A stretch of 64,000 bases of DNA from Ruficoccus sp. ZRK36 (GCF_019603315.1 NZ_CP080649.1:2862176-2926175); one strand, 5' to 3'; positions 8,546-18,953 are shown, numbered from the stretch's first letter. The notes: a model not told the origin generated them from the letters alone. Translations and numbers: made by a program.

Positions 8546-11281
8546 TTACCAGTCCTTACGTTTGCCTTCTTCATCCACATTGTACTGCTGGGGTACGTAG
8601 AGTGAAGGCAGTTTCTTGTCGTCCTTTTTCAAGGCGTCCAGCAGGCGGCGGGCTTCCTCACGGGTCATGACACCGGGCACAAGGCGAACGTCCTGTGCCT
8701 GCTCGCCGTCCTTTCCGGCAGCGGCGGCGGCTGCCTTATCGTCACCTTCCTGTCCGGGCTGGGCTGCCTGCTCCTGTGTCATCTGCTTGGAAAGTTCCTT
8801 TAGCTGGTCCTCGCTCAAGCCCTGCTCGCCGGGGCCACCCGACTGCTCCTGCTGAGAGGAGCCAGACTGATCCTGAGTGCCCTGTGAGGGCTGCGGCTGC
8901 TGCCCTGGCTGCTCACCCTTATCCTGTTGGTTCTGCTCTTCCTGGCCGGGCTGCTGTTGATCTTCACCAGAAGTCTTATCGTCCTGTTTGTCCGAATCCT
9001 GCTGGTCGGGCTGCTCCTGATCACCGGACTGGTTCTGGTCTTTGCCATCAGAGCTGTTTTGGTCTTGCTGCTCGTTCTGTTGACCAGACTTTTGGCTGTC
9101 TTTGCCCTGCCGGTTTTGGGAGCTATCTTCACCCTGTTTGCCCTGATCTTGTTGATCCTGATTTTGCTGGCTGGAGTCAGAAGACGATGAGGAGTCGCTT
9201 TGGTTCTGCTGTTGATCCTGCTGGTCCTGGTTTTCCTGATCCTGTGAGTCCTGCTGATCGTTTTGCTGCTGGTTCTGATCCTGATTTTGTTGATCCTGAT
9301 TCTGGTCCTGTTGGTTTTGCTGTTCTTCGAGCAGCTCCTTGAGCTCCTCGATCAGCATGGTCAGTACCTCTACGTTTTCGGCCTGCTGCTTGGCAGCATT
9401 CATTAAAGATTCAACGTCCGAGCGCTGTTGCTCGAGCTTACGCGTAACCACCTGCGCATTGTGGGCGGCGTCCTTACTGCCGGGGACCAGCTCAAGTGAG
9501 CTTTGGTAGGCGTCGGCAGCTTCTTGCCAGAAGCCCGTGCTGCTCTCACCAGCGGTGGCGGCAGTTTCGCTTTGTTCCTTAACGTCGGTGGCGGCCTGCT
9601 TTGCCTGCTCGGCCATCTGGATCGCTTGCTGGATCTCCTGCTGTGGGACCAGGTTCTGCTGGGCCTGAGGGTTGCGAAGGGCAGCAGGTGTGCGGTTCGG
9701 CTCGGCACGCTTGAGGATGTCATTGCCCGTTTGCAGGGCCTGGCTGACTTGCCCCTGGGCAGCATCATTGGCCTGCGAAATCTCCTGCGCGGGCGGTGTT
9801 TCGGCCAGAGCTGCTTTACCCAGCTGGTAATTCACGTTACCGAGGTTGTAAAAGGCATCAGCCTGCAATTCAAAATCCAGGGCGGAAAGCGCCTGGTTGT
9901 AGGCCTGACGGGCGGCTTCGTATTGCTGCTGGGCGTACAGACTGTTGCCGAGATTGTAGCTCGCTTCGGCATCAGCCGGATTTGTACTCAGTTGCTGGGC
10001 GTAGCCTTGAGCAGCCGCTGCGTAGTCGCCGGATCGATACAGCTTAGAGGGATCGATACGCTTGGCCGGAGCGGCAGGCTCGGGGTTCTGTGGGGCAGGG
10101 GTCTCCTGCGCATCGTCGGACTGCGGTGTAAGCGGTTCTTCGCTCGCAGGGAGGGGCAGTTCTTGGTTTGACGGTGCGCTTTGCGCATTTGCGGGCTGGG
10201 GCAAAGTAACCGCAGGCAGAGCCACAAAAAGTCCAGTCAACACTGCTGCAGTAGCGGAAGACTTTCCGAGGCGCTTGCGCAGGAAAAGGCGACGTGTGCC
10301 CACCAGCGGCTCCCACGCGAGCAGGAATATCGCCAGGCCCAGCGGCCACTGGAAGCGCTCAAGCGAAACCTTTGTACGGCGAACGCCGAGATCTTGCTCG
10401 GGGACGGACTTGAGGCCGGATTCGTAAACCTGCTCCAGCCCGTAGCCGGATACGCCCAGCGGCACATAAAAACCGCCCGTGGCCTCGGCAATGTCTTTGA
10501 GGGTCTCCGCGTCGAGGCGGGTGGTGATGGGCTGGCCATCGCTGTCCCGCAGGTACTCGATGCGGCCGCTCGACGTCGCTACCGGGATTAGCTCACCCTC
10601 AGAGGTGCCAACGCCGACGGTGTAAATCGTCATCCCGCGATCAGCCAGCATCCGCGCCTGATCGATGCCGCTCTGCTCCAGGTCTTCGCCATCGGTGATG
10701 AGGATGACGATCTTGTGGTTGTTGTCTTTATCAAATGCGTTTTCGGCCTCTATCAAGGCGCGTGCGATGTCAGTCCCACCGTGGGAAATTACGCTCGTAT
10801 CAACGGCCTCCAGTGACATTTCAAAGGCATCATAATCCAGCGTCAGCGGACACTGAAGGAAGGCGTTACCGGCAAAGGCGACCAGGCCAACACGGTCGCC
10901 GGGGACCTTGTCAACGAAGTCGAGGATGGCGAGCTTGGCACGCTCCAGACGGTTGGGGCGGATGTCCTCGGCGAGCATACTGCGCGAGGAGTCCAGGACG
11001 AAGAGCACGTCGATCCCACGCGCAGGCATCTCCCGCCAGGAGTAGCCGTACTGCGGGCGGGCCAGAGCCACGAGCAGCAGCGCGATCCCGGCGGCGATCA
11101 AGAGTTGCTTGAAGCGGCGGCGTGCGGGGCTGTATGAGCGCAGCAGGTCGGCCACGAGCCGGTCTGCCGCAAATTTGCCCAGTTGCCGTTTGCGAGCACG
11201 GGCGGCCAGATGAAACACGCCCCAGAGCACGAGCAGCGCGACGGGGATGACATAGAGCCAGACTGGAGAGTGAAAGGTCAC
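8546..11281 (-). CDS. BatB-BatC fusion: VWA domain plus TPR and Gln/Asp-rich tail
   Basis: A 911-residue protein. Membrane spans at about 7-27 and 59-75 are followed by a von Willebrand A domain with the MIDAS motif DSSRSM at 97-102, then another span near 310. After a Pro/Ala linker come TPR repeats at about 408-485 (AEASYNLGNSLYAQQQYEAA). A long low-complexity segment of Gln, Asp, Asn and Ser covers about 650-840. The end, EARRLLDALKKDDKKLP, resembles a BatC C-terminus. In many bacteria BatB and BatC are separate genes; here they are one. The start overlaps batA by 4 bp. Confidence 0.85.
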   Translation of the reverse strand: MTFHSPVWLYVIPVALLVLWGVFHLAARARKRQLGKFAADRLVADLLRSYSPARRRFKQLLIAAGIALLLVALARPQYGYSWREMPARGIDVLFVLDSSRSMLAEDIRPNRLERAKLAILDFVDKVPGDRVGLVAFAGNAFLQCPLTLDYDAFEMSLEAVDTSVISHGGTDIARALIEAENAFDKDNNHKIVILITDGEDLEQSGIDQARMLADRGMTIYTVGVGTSEGELIPVATSSGRIEYLRDSDGQPITTRLDAETLKDIAEATGGFYVPLGVSGYGLEQVYESGLKSVPEQDLGVRRTKVSLERFQWPLGLAIFLLAWEPLVGTRRLFLRKRLGKSSATAAVLTGLFVALPAVTLPQPANAQSAPSNQELPLPASEEPLTPQSDDAQETPAPQNPEPAAPAKRIDPSKLYRSGDYAAAAQGYAQQLSTNPADAEASYNLGNSLYAQQQYEAARQAYNQALSALDFELQADAFYNLGNVNYQLGKAALAETPPAQEISQANDAAQGQVSQALQTGNDILKRAEPNRTPAALRNPQAQQNLVPQQEIQQAIQMAEQAKQAATDVKEQSETAATAGESSTGFWQEAADAYQSSLELVPGSKDAAHNAQVVTRKLEQQRSDVESLMNAAKQQAENVEVLTMLIEELKELLEEQQNQQDQNQDQQNQDQNQQQNDQQDSQDQENQDQQDQQQNQSDSSSSSDSSQQNQDQQDQGKQGEDSSQNRQGKDSQKSGQQNEQQDQNSSDGKDQNQSGDQEQPDQQDSDKQDDKTSGEDQQQPGQEEQNQQDKGEQPGQQPQPSQGTQDQSGSSQQEQSGGPGEQGLSEDQLKELSKQMTQEQAAQPGQEGDDKAAAAAAGKDGEQAQDVRLVPGVMTREEARRLLDALKKDDKKLPSLYVPQQYNVDEEGKRKDW

Positions 11282-12312
11282 GGGATGCGTTTAAAGCGGG
11301 TGTTGGCCAGGAGCTGCTCAAGCCCGATGAGCCCCAGTGCGAGAAGCGTTGGCCAGATGAACAACTCGTCGTAGGTCGAGTAGTGCTTGAGCTTGATCTT
11401 GGTCGTTTCGAGCTGGTCGATTTCGTCGTAAATACTTGCCAGTTCCTCGCGGTTGGTGGCGTGGTAGAACTTCCCGCCGGTCACATCAGCGACCTCCTGC
11501 AGGGTCTTGTCATCGACACGACTGGGGACCATGTCGTAAACGATCCGTCCGGCGCGGTCGCGCAGGTAATCACCACGGGCGTTAACGCGCGGCATCGGCA
11601 CGTTACCGCCAGAACCGGCGGCAATGGTGTAAAACTTGATCCCGAATGCCTTGGCAGCCTCGGCGGCAGCCACCGGCGGGATTTTGTTCACGGTGTCTTC
11701 ACCATCGGTGAGCAGGATCACGATCCGGCTTTTCGCGGGCAGGTCGCGCAGGCGGTTGCTCGCCATGCCAATGGCCGGGCCGATCGCTGTAGCGGTTTCG
11801 TCGATACGTCCGATTTTCAGATTGTCGACGAGCTTGAGCAGCCAGTCGTGGTTGAGGGTCAGCGGGCTGACGAGAAAGGGTTCCTTCGCGAAGGCGATCA
11901 TGCCGATGCGGTCGTTAGGGCGCTGCTCAATGAAGTGCGAGACGGTGCGCTTCACGATGTCGAGGCGGTTCGCCAGATCGTCGCGGGTGGCAAAGTCCAG
12001 AGCGCGCATCGAGCCGGATACGTCCACCGCCAGCAGGATGTCGATGCCACTGGTTTCTACCTCGGAGTGGCCTCTTCCCAATTGGGGGCGGGCGAGGGCA
12101 ACGATCAGCGCGGCCAGCGCCATCAACCGCAGGAAAAACAGAAATGCTCCGGCTCGTGTGCGGGTTTTTCCGCTGACGCGCTTCGCCAGCGCCACACTCG
12201 AAAAGACCATGGCTGCGTTTCTCCCGGCCCGCCCACGCAGCACAATCAGCACGGGCAGCAGTGCCAGTAGCCACAGCAGCGCAGGGTTATGGAATTCGAG
12301 GGAAGTGGTCAT
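11278..12312 (-). CDS. batA: BatA-like VWA membrane protein
   Basis: A 344-residue protein with two N-terminal spans (about 11-27 and 57-74) and a VWA domain whose MIDAS motif is DVSGSM at 97-102, with LLTDGEDT later. A C-terminal span (FIWPTLLALGLIGLEQLLA) closes it. It is the typical aerotolerance VWA protein, expected to bind a divalent cation and partner proteins at the inner membrane. Its start overlaps the DUF4381 gene by 4 bp, so the operon is translationally coupled. Confidence 0.85.
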   Translation of the reverse strand: MTTSLEFHNPALLWLLALLPVLIVLRGRAGRNAAMVFSSVALAKRVSGKTRTRAGAFLFFLRLMALAALIVALARPQLGRGHSEVETSGIDILLAVDVSGSMRALDFATRDDLANRLDIVKRTVSHFIEQRPNDRIGMIAFAKEPFLVSPLTLNHDWLLKLVDNLKIGRIDETATAIGPAIGMASNRLRDLPAKSRIVILLTDGEDTVNKIPPVAAAEAAKAFGIKFYTIAAGSGGNVPMPRVNARGDYLRDRAGRIVYDMVPSRVDDKTLQEVADVTGGKFYHATNREELASIYDEIDQLETTKIKLKHYSTYDELFIWPTLLALGLIGLEQLLANTRFKRIP

Positions 12313-13019
12313 CGCTTGCGGGGAATCACCGGAGGTGTCGCGGCGGTCTTTTCGACCGAGGAGGGGCGGGGTGCGTTAAGCTTACGCATTTCGCCCTCGA
12401 CCTCATCGCGTTCGTCTATGGGAGCACTTTGTTGCCGCTGTGCAGTAGCCTTCTGATTGTCGGCCTCTTCGATAAAATGAGTCGCAGTGCCGAGCAGGCG
12501 TTCGCGCTCGTCGGGACCAAAGGCGTGGCGCGCGAACTTGGCCAGGTCGCAAAGCTGGAGAAACTCGCCCAGCGAGCTCAAGGCCTCCGCTGAAAGCCGG
12601 GGGTTGCTCCGGGCTGACTCAAGGAACTCCTCCGTCGTCTGCTCGGGGGCACGCATCCCGAGGGCCTGCTCCAGATAGCCGCGCAGGGCGTCCGAGACGG
12701 CGAAGGAGAAGCGCTTGTCGGCGTCGGGTTGAGTGTCTTCGAGGATAGCACGGGCCTCGGTCAGCCGCCGGAGGGCAACCTCACGCGGGCTAAGCGCGTG
12801 TGGGCGGTTCAGGCGCTTGACCAGCAGGCGTATTATAAAAGCCAATACGACAATACCGACAACGATGGCCGGAACGAGCCAGGGCCAGTTCGCCTCCCAG
12901 AAGGTGTCTCCGGCCAGCCCGCGGATGCCCATGATCTCATCGTCCTGCGCATGCAGTACGTCAGGCGCGGCGGCAAGCAGCGTGGCTGTGGTGAAAAAGT
13001 GGATACGCGTAAACTTCAT
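12309..13019 (-). CDS. DUF4381-type membrane protein of the Bat operon
   Basis: A 236-residue protein with a signal-like N-terminus, a single membrane span at about 49-70 (WLVPAIVVGIVVLAFIIRLLV) and a cytoplasmic helical domain with the phrase SDALRGYLEQALGMRAPEQTTEEFL. This matches the DUF4381-like protein commonly found between the DUF58 and VWA genes. It overlaps both neighbours by 4 bp. The role is unknown beyond membership in the complex. Confidence 0.75.
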   Translation of the reverse strand: MKFTRIHFFTTATLLAAAPDVLHAQDDEIMGIRGLAGDTFWEANWPWLVPAIVVGIVVLAFIIRLLVKRLNRPHALSPREVALRRLTEARAILEDTQPDADKRFSFAVSDALRGYLEQALGMRAPEQTTEEFLESARSNPRLSAEALSSLGEFLQLCDLAKFARHAFGPDERERLLGTATHFIEEADNQKATAQRQQSAPIDERDEVEGEMRKLNAPRPSSVEKTAATPPVIPRKR

Positions 13020-13945
13020 CGACGCTTACTCCGGGAGGAAAAATACTGGCGCAGCCGGGTGATGTAGGGCTCGGTCGTGCTGACGGGGATGACGCCGACG
13101 CCGGACTGGCGCAGGCCGCGCTCCAGTTGGTCAACACGGCGCTGGTTCTCACGCTTGTAGAGGGTACGCAGCTGGGCGCTGGAGGTGTCCACCTCGATGA
13201 CTTGCCCGGTCTCAGCATCCTCCAGGGTGGCGATGCCAATATCCGGCAGCTCGGCCTCACGCGGATCGGCCATGACAATGGCTGTGAGGTCGTGGCGCTT
13301 ATTGCTCAGGGTGAGAGTGCGAAAGACCGCGTCACCGTGGCGGTCATTGGGATCGGGGAGGCGGCCATCCGGCCCCTGCAGGAAGTCCGTCACCAGAAAC
13401 GCCACCGCCTTACGCTTGAGCAACCGGTTCATGGTATCGAGCGCGTTGACGATGTCCGTGCCGGTGCGCTGCGGCTCAAAGTAAAGAATCTCGCGGATGA
13501 CGCGTAGCACGTGTTGGCGTCCCTTTTTCGGGAGGATCACCTTTTCGACCTGATCGGTGAACAGGATGAGGCCGACCTTGTCGTTATTACGCACCGCGGA
13601 AAAAGCCAGCACGCTGGCGATCTCGGCGGCTCGCTCGCGCTTGGACTCCTCGGCTGACCCGAAGGAGCCGGAGGCAGAGAGGTCCACCAGGAGCATCAGG
13701 GTCAGCTCGCGCTCTTCACGGAATTTCTTGATGAACGGCCGGTCCATCTTCGCGGTGACGTTCCAGTCGATGGCGCGTACGTCGTCACCGGGCGCGTACT
13801 CGCGGACCTCCTCGAAGTCCATGCCCTGGCCCTTGAAAATGCTGTGGTAGGCCCCGGCAAGCGCATCCGTCACGAGCCGGTTGGTGCGGATCTCCACCTG
13901 CCGGACTTTTTTGAGGATTTCGCGGGTTTTATCTGTGGGCTGCAT
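13016..13945 (-). CDS. DUF58 domain protein
   Basis: A 309-residue soluble protein with the DUF58 signature YAPGDDVRAIDWNVTAK at about 50-66 and a VWA-like core beginning LMLLVDLSASGSF. DUF58 proteins are routinely encoded directly after moxR and are thought to be MoxR substrates or adaptors. It ends 4 bp into the DUF4381 gene. Confidence 0.9.
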   Translation of the reverse strand: MQPTDKTREILKKVRQVEIRTNRLVTDALAGAYHSIFKGQGMDFEEVREYAPGDDVRAIDWNVTAKMDRPFIKKFREERELTLMLLVDLSASGSFGSAEESKRERAAEIASVLAFSAVRNNDKVGLILFTDQVEKVILPKKGRQHVLRVIREILYFEPQRTGTDIVNALDTMNRLLKRKAVAFLVTDFLQGPDGRLPDPNDRHGDAVFRTLTLSNKRHDLTAIVMADPREAELPDIGIATLEDAETGQVIEVDTSSAQLRTLYKRENQRRVDQLERGLRQSGVGVIPVSTTEPYITRLRQYFSSRSKRR

Positions 13946-14021
13946 GGGTGCTCAATAACGGATAAAGGAGCCGTGCCGCGGGTCTGCGATTCAGCGCCTC
14001 ATGATCAAGCAAATGACGGGA

Positions 14022-15011
14022 TCAGGGAACGGGGACGGTCTCGAAGATCTTCGCGACGATGTCCTCGCTGGTCATGTCCTCGGCCTCGGCTTCGTAGGTC
14101 GGGATGACGCGGTGGCGCAGCACATCCATGCCGACGCTTTTCACATCCTGCGGTGTGATGTAGCCACGCCCTTGCAGGAAGGCCCAGGCCTTGGCCGCGA
14201 GGGTGAGAGCGATGGTGGCGCGGGGACTGCCCCCGAACTGCACAAAGTGGTCCATCTGGAGCCCGTAGCTGCTGGGCTTACGCGTGGCGAAGACAATATC
14301 GACGATGTAGTCCTTGACCTTGTCGTCCACGTAGATGCCGTCCACGACCTCACGGGCGGCCAGGATGTTTGCCGGGTTGATGACGGCGTTTACCTCCATC
14401 TTGGGGGCGGTTGAGGCCATACGCTCAAGGATGCCGCGCTCTTCATCGCGGGTCGGGTAGCCGATCTTCAGCTTGAGCATGAAGCGGTCCACCTGTGCCT
14501 CGGGCAGCGGGTAGGTGCCCTCCTGGTCGATCGGGTTTTCCGTAGCCAGCACGAGGAAGGGCTTGGGGAGGTCAAAGGTTTCGTCGCCGAGCGTGACTTG
14601 ACGCTCCTGCATCGCCTCCAGCAGTGCGGACTGCACCTTGGCGGGCGCGCGGTTGATTTCGTCCGCCAGCACGAGGTTGGCGAAGACCGGGCCCTTGCGG
14701 GTGTAGAACTGCGCGGTCTGCGGATTATAAATGAGCGTACCGATGATGTCGGCCGGGAGCAGGTCCGGCGTAAACTGCAGCCTGGAGAACTCCGCATCGA
14801 TGGCGCTGGCCAGTGTACGCACCGAGAGGGTCTTGGCGAGGCCGGGGACGCCCTCCAGCAGGACGTGACCGTTCGCTAATAGACCGACCAGCAGGCGCTC
14901 GACCAGGTAGTCCTGACCGATGATGACTTTACTGATTTCCTGGCGAAGGACGGGCACCCAGGCCGCCGCTTCCTTCACCTTTTCGTTCATTTCCGGGAGT
15001 GTCGCAGTCAT
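14022..15011 (-). CDS. moxR: MoxR family AAA+ ATPase
   Basis: A 329-residue cytoplasmic AAA+ chaperone-like ATPase. Walker A is GVPGLAKT at about residues 58-65, Walker B is LVLADEINRA, and ATENPIDQEGTYPLPEAQVDRF is the conserved MoxR sensor segment. It is the first gene of the seven-gene bat operon and probably remodels the VWA proteins encoded downstream. A 76-bp gap separates it from the DUF58 gene. Confidence 0.93.
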   Translation of the reverse strand: MTATLPEMNEKVKEAAAWVPVLRQEISKVIIGQDYLVERLLVGLLANGHVLLEGVPGLAKTLSVRTLASAIDAEFSRLQFTPDLLPADIIGTLIYNPQTAQFYTRKGPVFANLVLADEINRAPAKVQSALLEAMQERQVTLGDETFDLPKPFLVLATENPIDQEGTYPLPEAQVDRFMLKLKIGYPTRDEERGILERMASTAPKMEVNAVINPANILAAREVVDGIYVDDKVKDYIVDIVFATRKPSSYGLQMDHFVQFGGSPRATIALTLAAKAWAFLQGRGYITPQDVKSVGMDVLRHRVIPTYEAEAEDMTSEDIVAKIFETVPVP

Positions 15012-15148
15012 GATTGAATAGCGGTATGTCCGATAGGGCTAAAAGACCGATAAATACTGGTAAAGTTTCCTTTTTTCAGAGGAAAATTACCCGTGCGGCC
15101 AGGCCGAATCTAGTGAGAGAGGGGGTGTATGCGAATTATTCCCACCAA

Positions 15149-16558
15149 TCACACATCGAAGTACATCGAGTACTCGTGCGGATGGGGGCGCAGGCGGATC
15201 TCGTCGTACTCGGCGCTCTTGAGCTTGATGTAGTTCTTGATGAAGTCCTCGGTGAAGACTTCGCCCTTGAGCAGAAACTCCTGGTCAGCCTTCAGGGCCT
15301 CCAGCGAGCCACGCAGGCTGTCCGGCACATAGCTGAGCTTGGCGGCTTCCTCAGGGGGCAGGTCGTAGAGGTTCTTGTCCACCGGCGAGCCGGGGTCGAT
15401 TTTGTTCTCGATCCCATCAAGGCCGGCCATGAGCAGCGCGGCAAAGGCCAGGTAAGGGTTGGCCGAGGGGTCGGGGCAGCGGAACTCCACGCGAATGGCC
15501 TTCGGGCTGGTGCTGTACATCGGGATGCGGCAGATGGCCGAGCGATTACGGGCCGAGTAGGCGAGGGTGACCGGAGCTTCATAGCCGGGCACGAGGCGCT
15601 TGTAGGAGTTGTTCGTCGGATTACAGAAGGCGCACAGGGCAGGAGCGTGCTTGAGCAGGCCGCCGATGTACCATAGGCCCATCTGCGAGAGATTGGCGTA
15701 GCCGTCGCCCGCCATGAGGGGCTTGCCCTTTTTCCAGAGCGACTGGTGGGTGTGCATGCCTGAGCCGTTGTCTCCGAAGAGCGGCTTGGGCATAAAGGTG
15801 GCGGTCTTGCCGGCGCGGTGGGCGACGTTCTTGACCACGTACTTATAGATGCCCATCTGGTCGGCCATCTTCAGCAGCGTGTCAAAGCGCAGGTCGATCT
15901 CGCATTGGCCGCCGGTGGCGACCTCGTGGTGCTGGGCCTCGACGTTCAGGCCGAGCTCCTGCATAGTGAGGACCATCTCGTTGCGCAGGTCCATATGGCG
16001 ATCCGCAGGCGGGACGGGCAGGTAGCCCTCCTTGTGGCGGATCTTATAAGCCTGGTTGGGGAACTCCTCACGCCCGGTATTCCAGATGCCCTCGACAGAA
16101 TCGACCGCGTAGAAGGATTCGTTAGAGGCGCTGCTGTAGCGGACATCCTCGAAGATGAAGAACTCCGCCTCGGGGCCAAAATAGGCGGCATCGGCGAGGC
16201 CGGAGGCCTTGAGGTACTCTTCGGCTTTTTTTGCGATCCCACGGGGGGAGCGGCTGTACGGCTCGCGAGTGATCGGGTCCTCGATGTCGCAGATGAGGCT
16301 GAGCGTGGGCACCTCGATAAAGGGATCGATAAAGGCGGTGTCGGCGTCGGGCATGACAAGCATGTCGGAGGCCTCGATGCCCTGCCAGCCGCGAATGGAG
16401 GAGCCGTCGAAGCCGAGGCCGTCCTCGAAGAGCTCTTCGTTCAGCTCGGTAACGGGCACAGAGAAATGCTGCCAGCTGCCGTGTATGTCGCAAAATTTAA
16501 GATCGATGATCTTGACGTCCTTGGCTTTGGCCAGGGCGAGAACTTCCTTCGGAGTCAT
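15149..16558 (-). CDS. glnA: Glutamine synthetase type I
   Basis: A 469-residue enzyme that makes glutamine from glutamate, ammonia and ATP. Visible motifs include [11 protein letters not shown], the metal and ATP loop segment [17 protein letters not shown], and the C-terminal NLYDLPPEE, which carries the tyrosine that is adenylylated in the beta subtype. This suggests GlnE-type control. It is divergent from the O-antigen-ligase-like gene, with about 100 bp between the starts. Confidence 0.95.
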   Translation of the reverse strand: MTPKEVLALAKAKDVKIIDLKFCDIHGSWQHFSVPVTELNEELFEDGLGFDGSSIRGWQGIEASDMLVMPDADTAFIDPFIEVPTLSLICDIEDPITREPYSRSPRGIAKKAEEYLKASGLADAAYFGPEAEFFIFEDVRYSSASNESFYAVDSVEGIWNTGREEFPNQAYKIRHKEGYLPVPPADRHMDLRNEMVLTMQELGLNVEAQHHEVATGGQCEIDLRFDTLLKMADQMGIYKYVVKNVAHRAGKTATFMPKPLFGDNGSGMHTHQSLWKKGKPLMAGDGYANLSQMGLWYIGGLLKHAPALCAFCNPTNNSYKRLVPGYEAPVTLAYSARNRSAICRIPMYSTSPKAIRVEFRCPDPSANPYLAFAALLMAGLDGIENKIDPGSPVDKNLYDLPPEEAAKLSYVPDSLRGSLEALKADQEFLLKGEVFTEDFIKNYIKLKSAEYDEIRLRPHPHEYSMYFDV

Positions 16559-16660
16559 GGTCGCGATGGGTTAAGGTTCAGCGGCAATTTATGTTTGCCG
16601 GGTACTGATAATTCCCGTTACTGGAAGCACTTTACAAGCCTTTTCACTCTCTCTCGTCCT

Positions 16661-18646
16661 ATGCCGCGCGCCAAGAAAAAGAAAAGCTCCCTGCAATTCC
16701 GTGTCTTCATCGTGGGAGAGTTGACCATTTCCAACCTGCTGGATTGGTTTATCACACTCTTATTGGGGGGCATCCTGTGCTTTAACATTGTACAGTTAGG
16801 TGGTGTGCGTGCGGAGCCCCAGCTGATGACGGCCTGGATGATCGGTGTTCTGCTGGTTCTGCACGGGCTATGGTTCGCACTTAGCCCACCGGCAGAGGGC
16901 TACGGTATCCAGAAAAACGGCCTGTTACTGGTCCCGTTTTTTGCCTACGCATTTCTGCACTGGCTCGTTCTTTCCCCTGTTGGCTGGGAAGCGCGTGGCG
17001 ACTTCATCATCTTCCTGGAGGCATTCATCCTGTTCTGGATTGCCGTGCATAACATGCGTAAACGTCAGCACGTCTGGCTCTTGTTCGCTATCGTGTGTTT
17101 CTGCGCGACGTTTACGATCCTGCCCGCCTTTAACCAGACGATGCGGCGGCCAGAGTGGGGGCCTCCGGTTCTCAATCCGATGGATGGCGCACGCTATACG
17201 GTTGGCATGGACCCCGTGTTTTATGGGCGTGCCGCAGGAACGATGGGGGCTCCAACCGCCTTTGCTGGCCTCATGCTGTTGATCCTCGGGCCGCTCCTGG
17301 TGGGGGCGTTCTGCCGTCGCCTGTCGCCCCCCGTCCGCGTGCTGTGCTTTTTCTTCAGCCTGATGGCTATGTTTGCGATCACGCTGACGCAGAGCCTGAC
17401 CTCCATGCTCGCGATGACGGGGTGTTTGTTAATGGCTCCGTTTTTACTGGCGACCCGCCCCAAGTGGAAAATGTACGCATTTTTGGGTGCGATTCTCGCC
17501 CCTCTTGCCGGCTTCACTTATCTGTATTTTGCCAAGCCGGAGTTTAATGCGTATCTGATGGGGATCCTGCAGGGTGATTTCTTCGACGCTCGACCGGCTC
17601 TGTGGGGAGCAGCGCTGCATAATTTCCTGGCCCATCCGATTTTCGGGCAAGGCATGAGCAGCTTTGGGTGGCTCTTTGAGGCCCAGCGCCCTGAAGGCTA
17701 CAACTTCAACCCAGCCTATGCTCACAGTGCCTACCTGAACTTCCTGGCAGACTTTGGGGTCATCGGTGCGCTGCTGCTGATACCGATCGTTTGGATGATC
17801 CTGCAAGCTTCACGTACGCTGGCAGCGCAGCCGAGATACGTGCTACTGGAGCATCCCGGCAAGCGTAAGGTCGTCCCGAACAAGCGGATGTTTCTGACCG
17901 CTGTTTTGATGGCTTTCCTGCCCTTTGCCATCCAGCTGCTTTTCGAGTTTAATCTGCGCATCCCGGCCTTGCTGTTTATTGCATCGGTGTACTTGGCGAT
18001 CATGGTCAAATGCCTGCCCACGTATATCTATACGCTTAAGGCGAACAAGCTGTCGGGGCTGGTCTATATTTCGATCTCGATTGGGCTGACGGTCTTTCTG
18101 CTGGGTATATCCAGCCGTTATCTGCTGGCGCAGTCGTACGCCTTCGAAAGCGAGCGTCAACTGGACCTGGCCGCCCAAGCGCTTCAGGAGCGCAAGGGGC
18201 TGGACCCCATCGCGATGGAGGACACCCTCTTTTTCTGCCGCGAAGCCGCAGAGCTGGAGCCGAACAACCCAAGAATCCTGACAAATCTCGCGCGCATCAT
18301 CAATACGCAGCAATTCCTTTATCCATCTCAACATGAAGCTCTGGGTGAGGAAGCGACCGAATTGGCGAAGCAGGCACTCGAGATCAGCCCCGAATACCTG
18401 CAGGCATGGCTGGCTCTGGGGACGGCCCGGTGGATGGCGGGCGACTTTGATGGGGCTGGTGAGGCCTACAGGCAGGCGACTGTGGTGGCTCCCAACAATC
18501 CAATCGCATGGTACTACCTGGCCGCCTGGCTCAATCTCGATAACGACCGCCGCAAGGAGGCGCTTCAAGCGGTAGAGCGCTCTCTCGAACTCAATCCGGA
18601 TAACTCTGCGGTGCAAAGCCTCCGGCTGAAAATCCTCATTCCCTAA
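16661..18646 (+). CDS. O-antigen ligase/polymerase-like membrane protein with TPR tail
   Basis: A 661-residue protein with about 12 hydrophobic spans in residues 20-500, in the Wzy/WaaL pattern with a large loop (WGPPVLNPMDGARYTVG to FGQGMSSFGWLF). A TPR region follows from about residue 520 (SPEYLQAWLALGTARWMAGDFDGAGEAYRQA). It probably polymerises or ligates surface polysaccharide, or glycosylates protein. The ATG at 16661 begins the basic N-terminus MPRAKKKK; the much longer open frame upstream is antisense to glnA and rejected. Confidence 0.8.
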   Translation: MPRAKKKKSSLQFRVFIVGELTISNLLDWFITLLLGGILCFNIVQLGGVRAEPQLMTAWMIGVLLVLHGLWFALSPPAEGYGIQKNGLLLVPFFAYAFLHWLVLSPVGWEARGDFIIFLEAFILFWIAVHNMRKRQHVWLLFAIVCFCATFTILPAFNQTMRRPEWGPPVLNPMDGARYTVGMDPVFYGRAAGTMGAPTAFAGLMLLILGPLLVGAFCRRLSPPVRVLCFFFSLMAMFAITLTQSLTSMLAMTGCLLMAPFLLATRPKWKMYAFLGAILAPLAGFTYLYFAKPEFNAYLMGILQGDFFDARPALWGAALHNFLAHPIFGQGMSSFGWLFEAQRPEGYNFNPAYAHSAYLNFLADFGVIGALLLIPIVWMILQASRTLAAQPRYVLLEHPGKRKVVPNKRMFLTAVLMAFLPFAIQLLFEFNLRIPALLFIASVYLAIMVKCLPTYIYTLKANKLSGLVYISISIGLTVFLLGISSRYLLAQSYAFESERQLDLAAQALQERKGLDPIAMEDTLFFCREAAELEPNNPRILTNLARIINTQQFLYPSQHEALGEEATELAKQALEISPEYLQAWLALGTARWMAGDFDGAGEAYRQATVVAPNNPIAWYYLAAWLNLDNDRRKEALQAVERSLELNPDNSAVQSLRLKILIP

Positions 18647-18650
18647 TCTC

Positions 18651-18953
18651 ATGAGAATACCTACGATTTGCCTACTGCTGATGGGTATGCCTATCTGCCA
18701 TGCGGTGGAGCAGGCGGATGCCCCACGGGAGGAAACAGCTCCCGCGACCAGCTCGCATCCTGAGGCCACGCGGACAAAATCCATGGGGCCGGATGTTAAA
18801 CTGGCCAACCCTCTGCGCTACCGCCCGCCGCCAGTCCCGCTAAGCAGCCTTCCCCGGGTCACCCCCAATAAGGGAGTCGGCCCAAACGTACGCGTCCTGC
18901 ACTACCGGGAATCCGAGGACGAGACCTTGACGCCGCCAACATCGGCCAAGTAA
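18651..18953 (+). CDS. Small secreted Pro-rich protein
   Basis: A 100-residue product with a signal peptide (MRIPTICLLLMGMPICHA) and a Pro-rich, structure-poor mature part containing two MGPDVKLAN/GVGPNVRVL-like phrases. It starts 4 bp after the O-antigen-ligase-like gene, so it is probably co-transcribed. No known domain was recognised. Confidence 0.55.
   Translation: MRIPTICLLLMGMPICHAVEQADAPREETAPATSSHPEATRTKSMGPDVKLANPLRYRPPPVPLSSLPRVTPNKGVGPNVRVLHYRESEDETLTPPTSAK

Noticed and set aside
8695-9342. Plus-strand frames opposite the Gln-rich part of the BatB-BatC gene
   Set aside because: They arise from the low-complexity coding repeat and have no independent support; the apparent hydrophobic protein is antisense to Gln/Asp codons.
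15818-16660. Upstream extension of the O-antigen-ligase-like gene
   Set aside because: It runs antisense through glnA; the protein-like part begins at 16661 with a basic N-terminus and the first membrane span.
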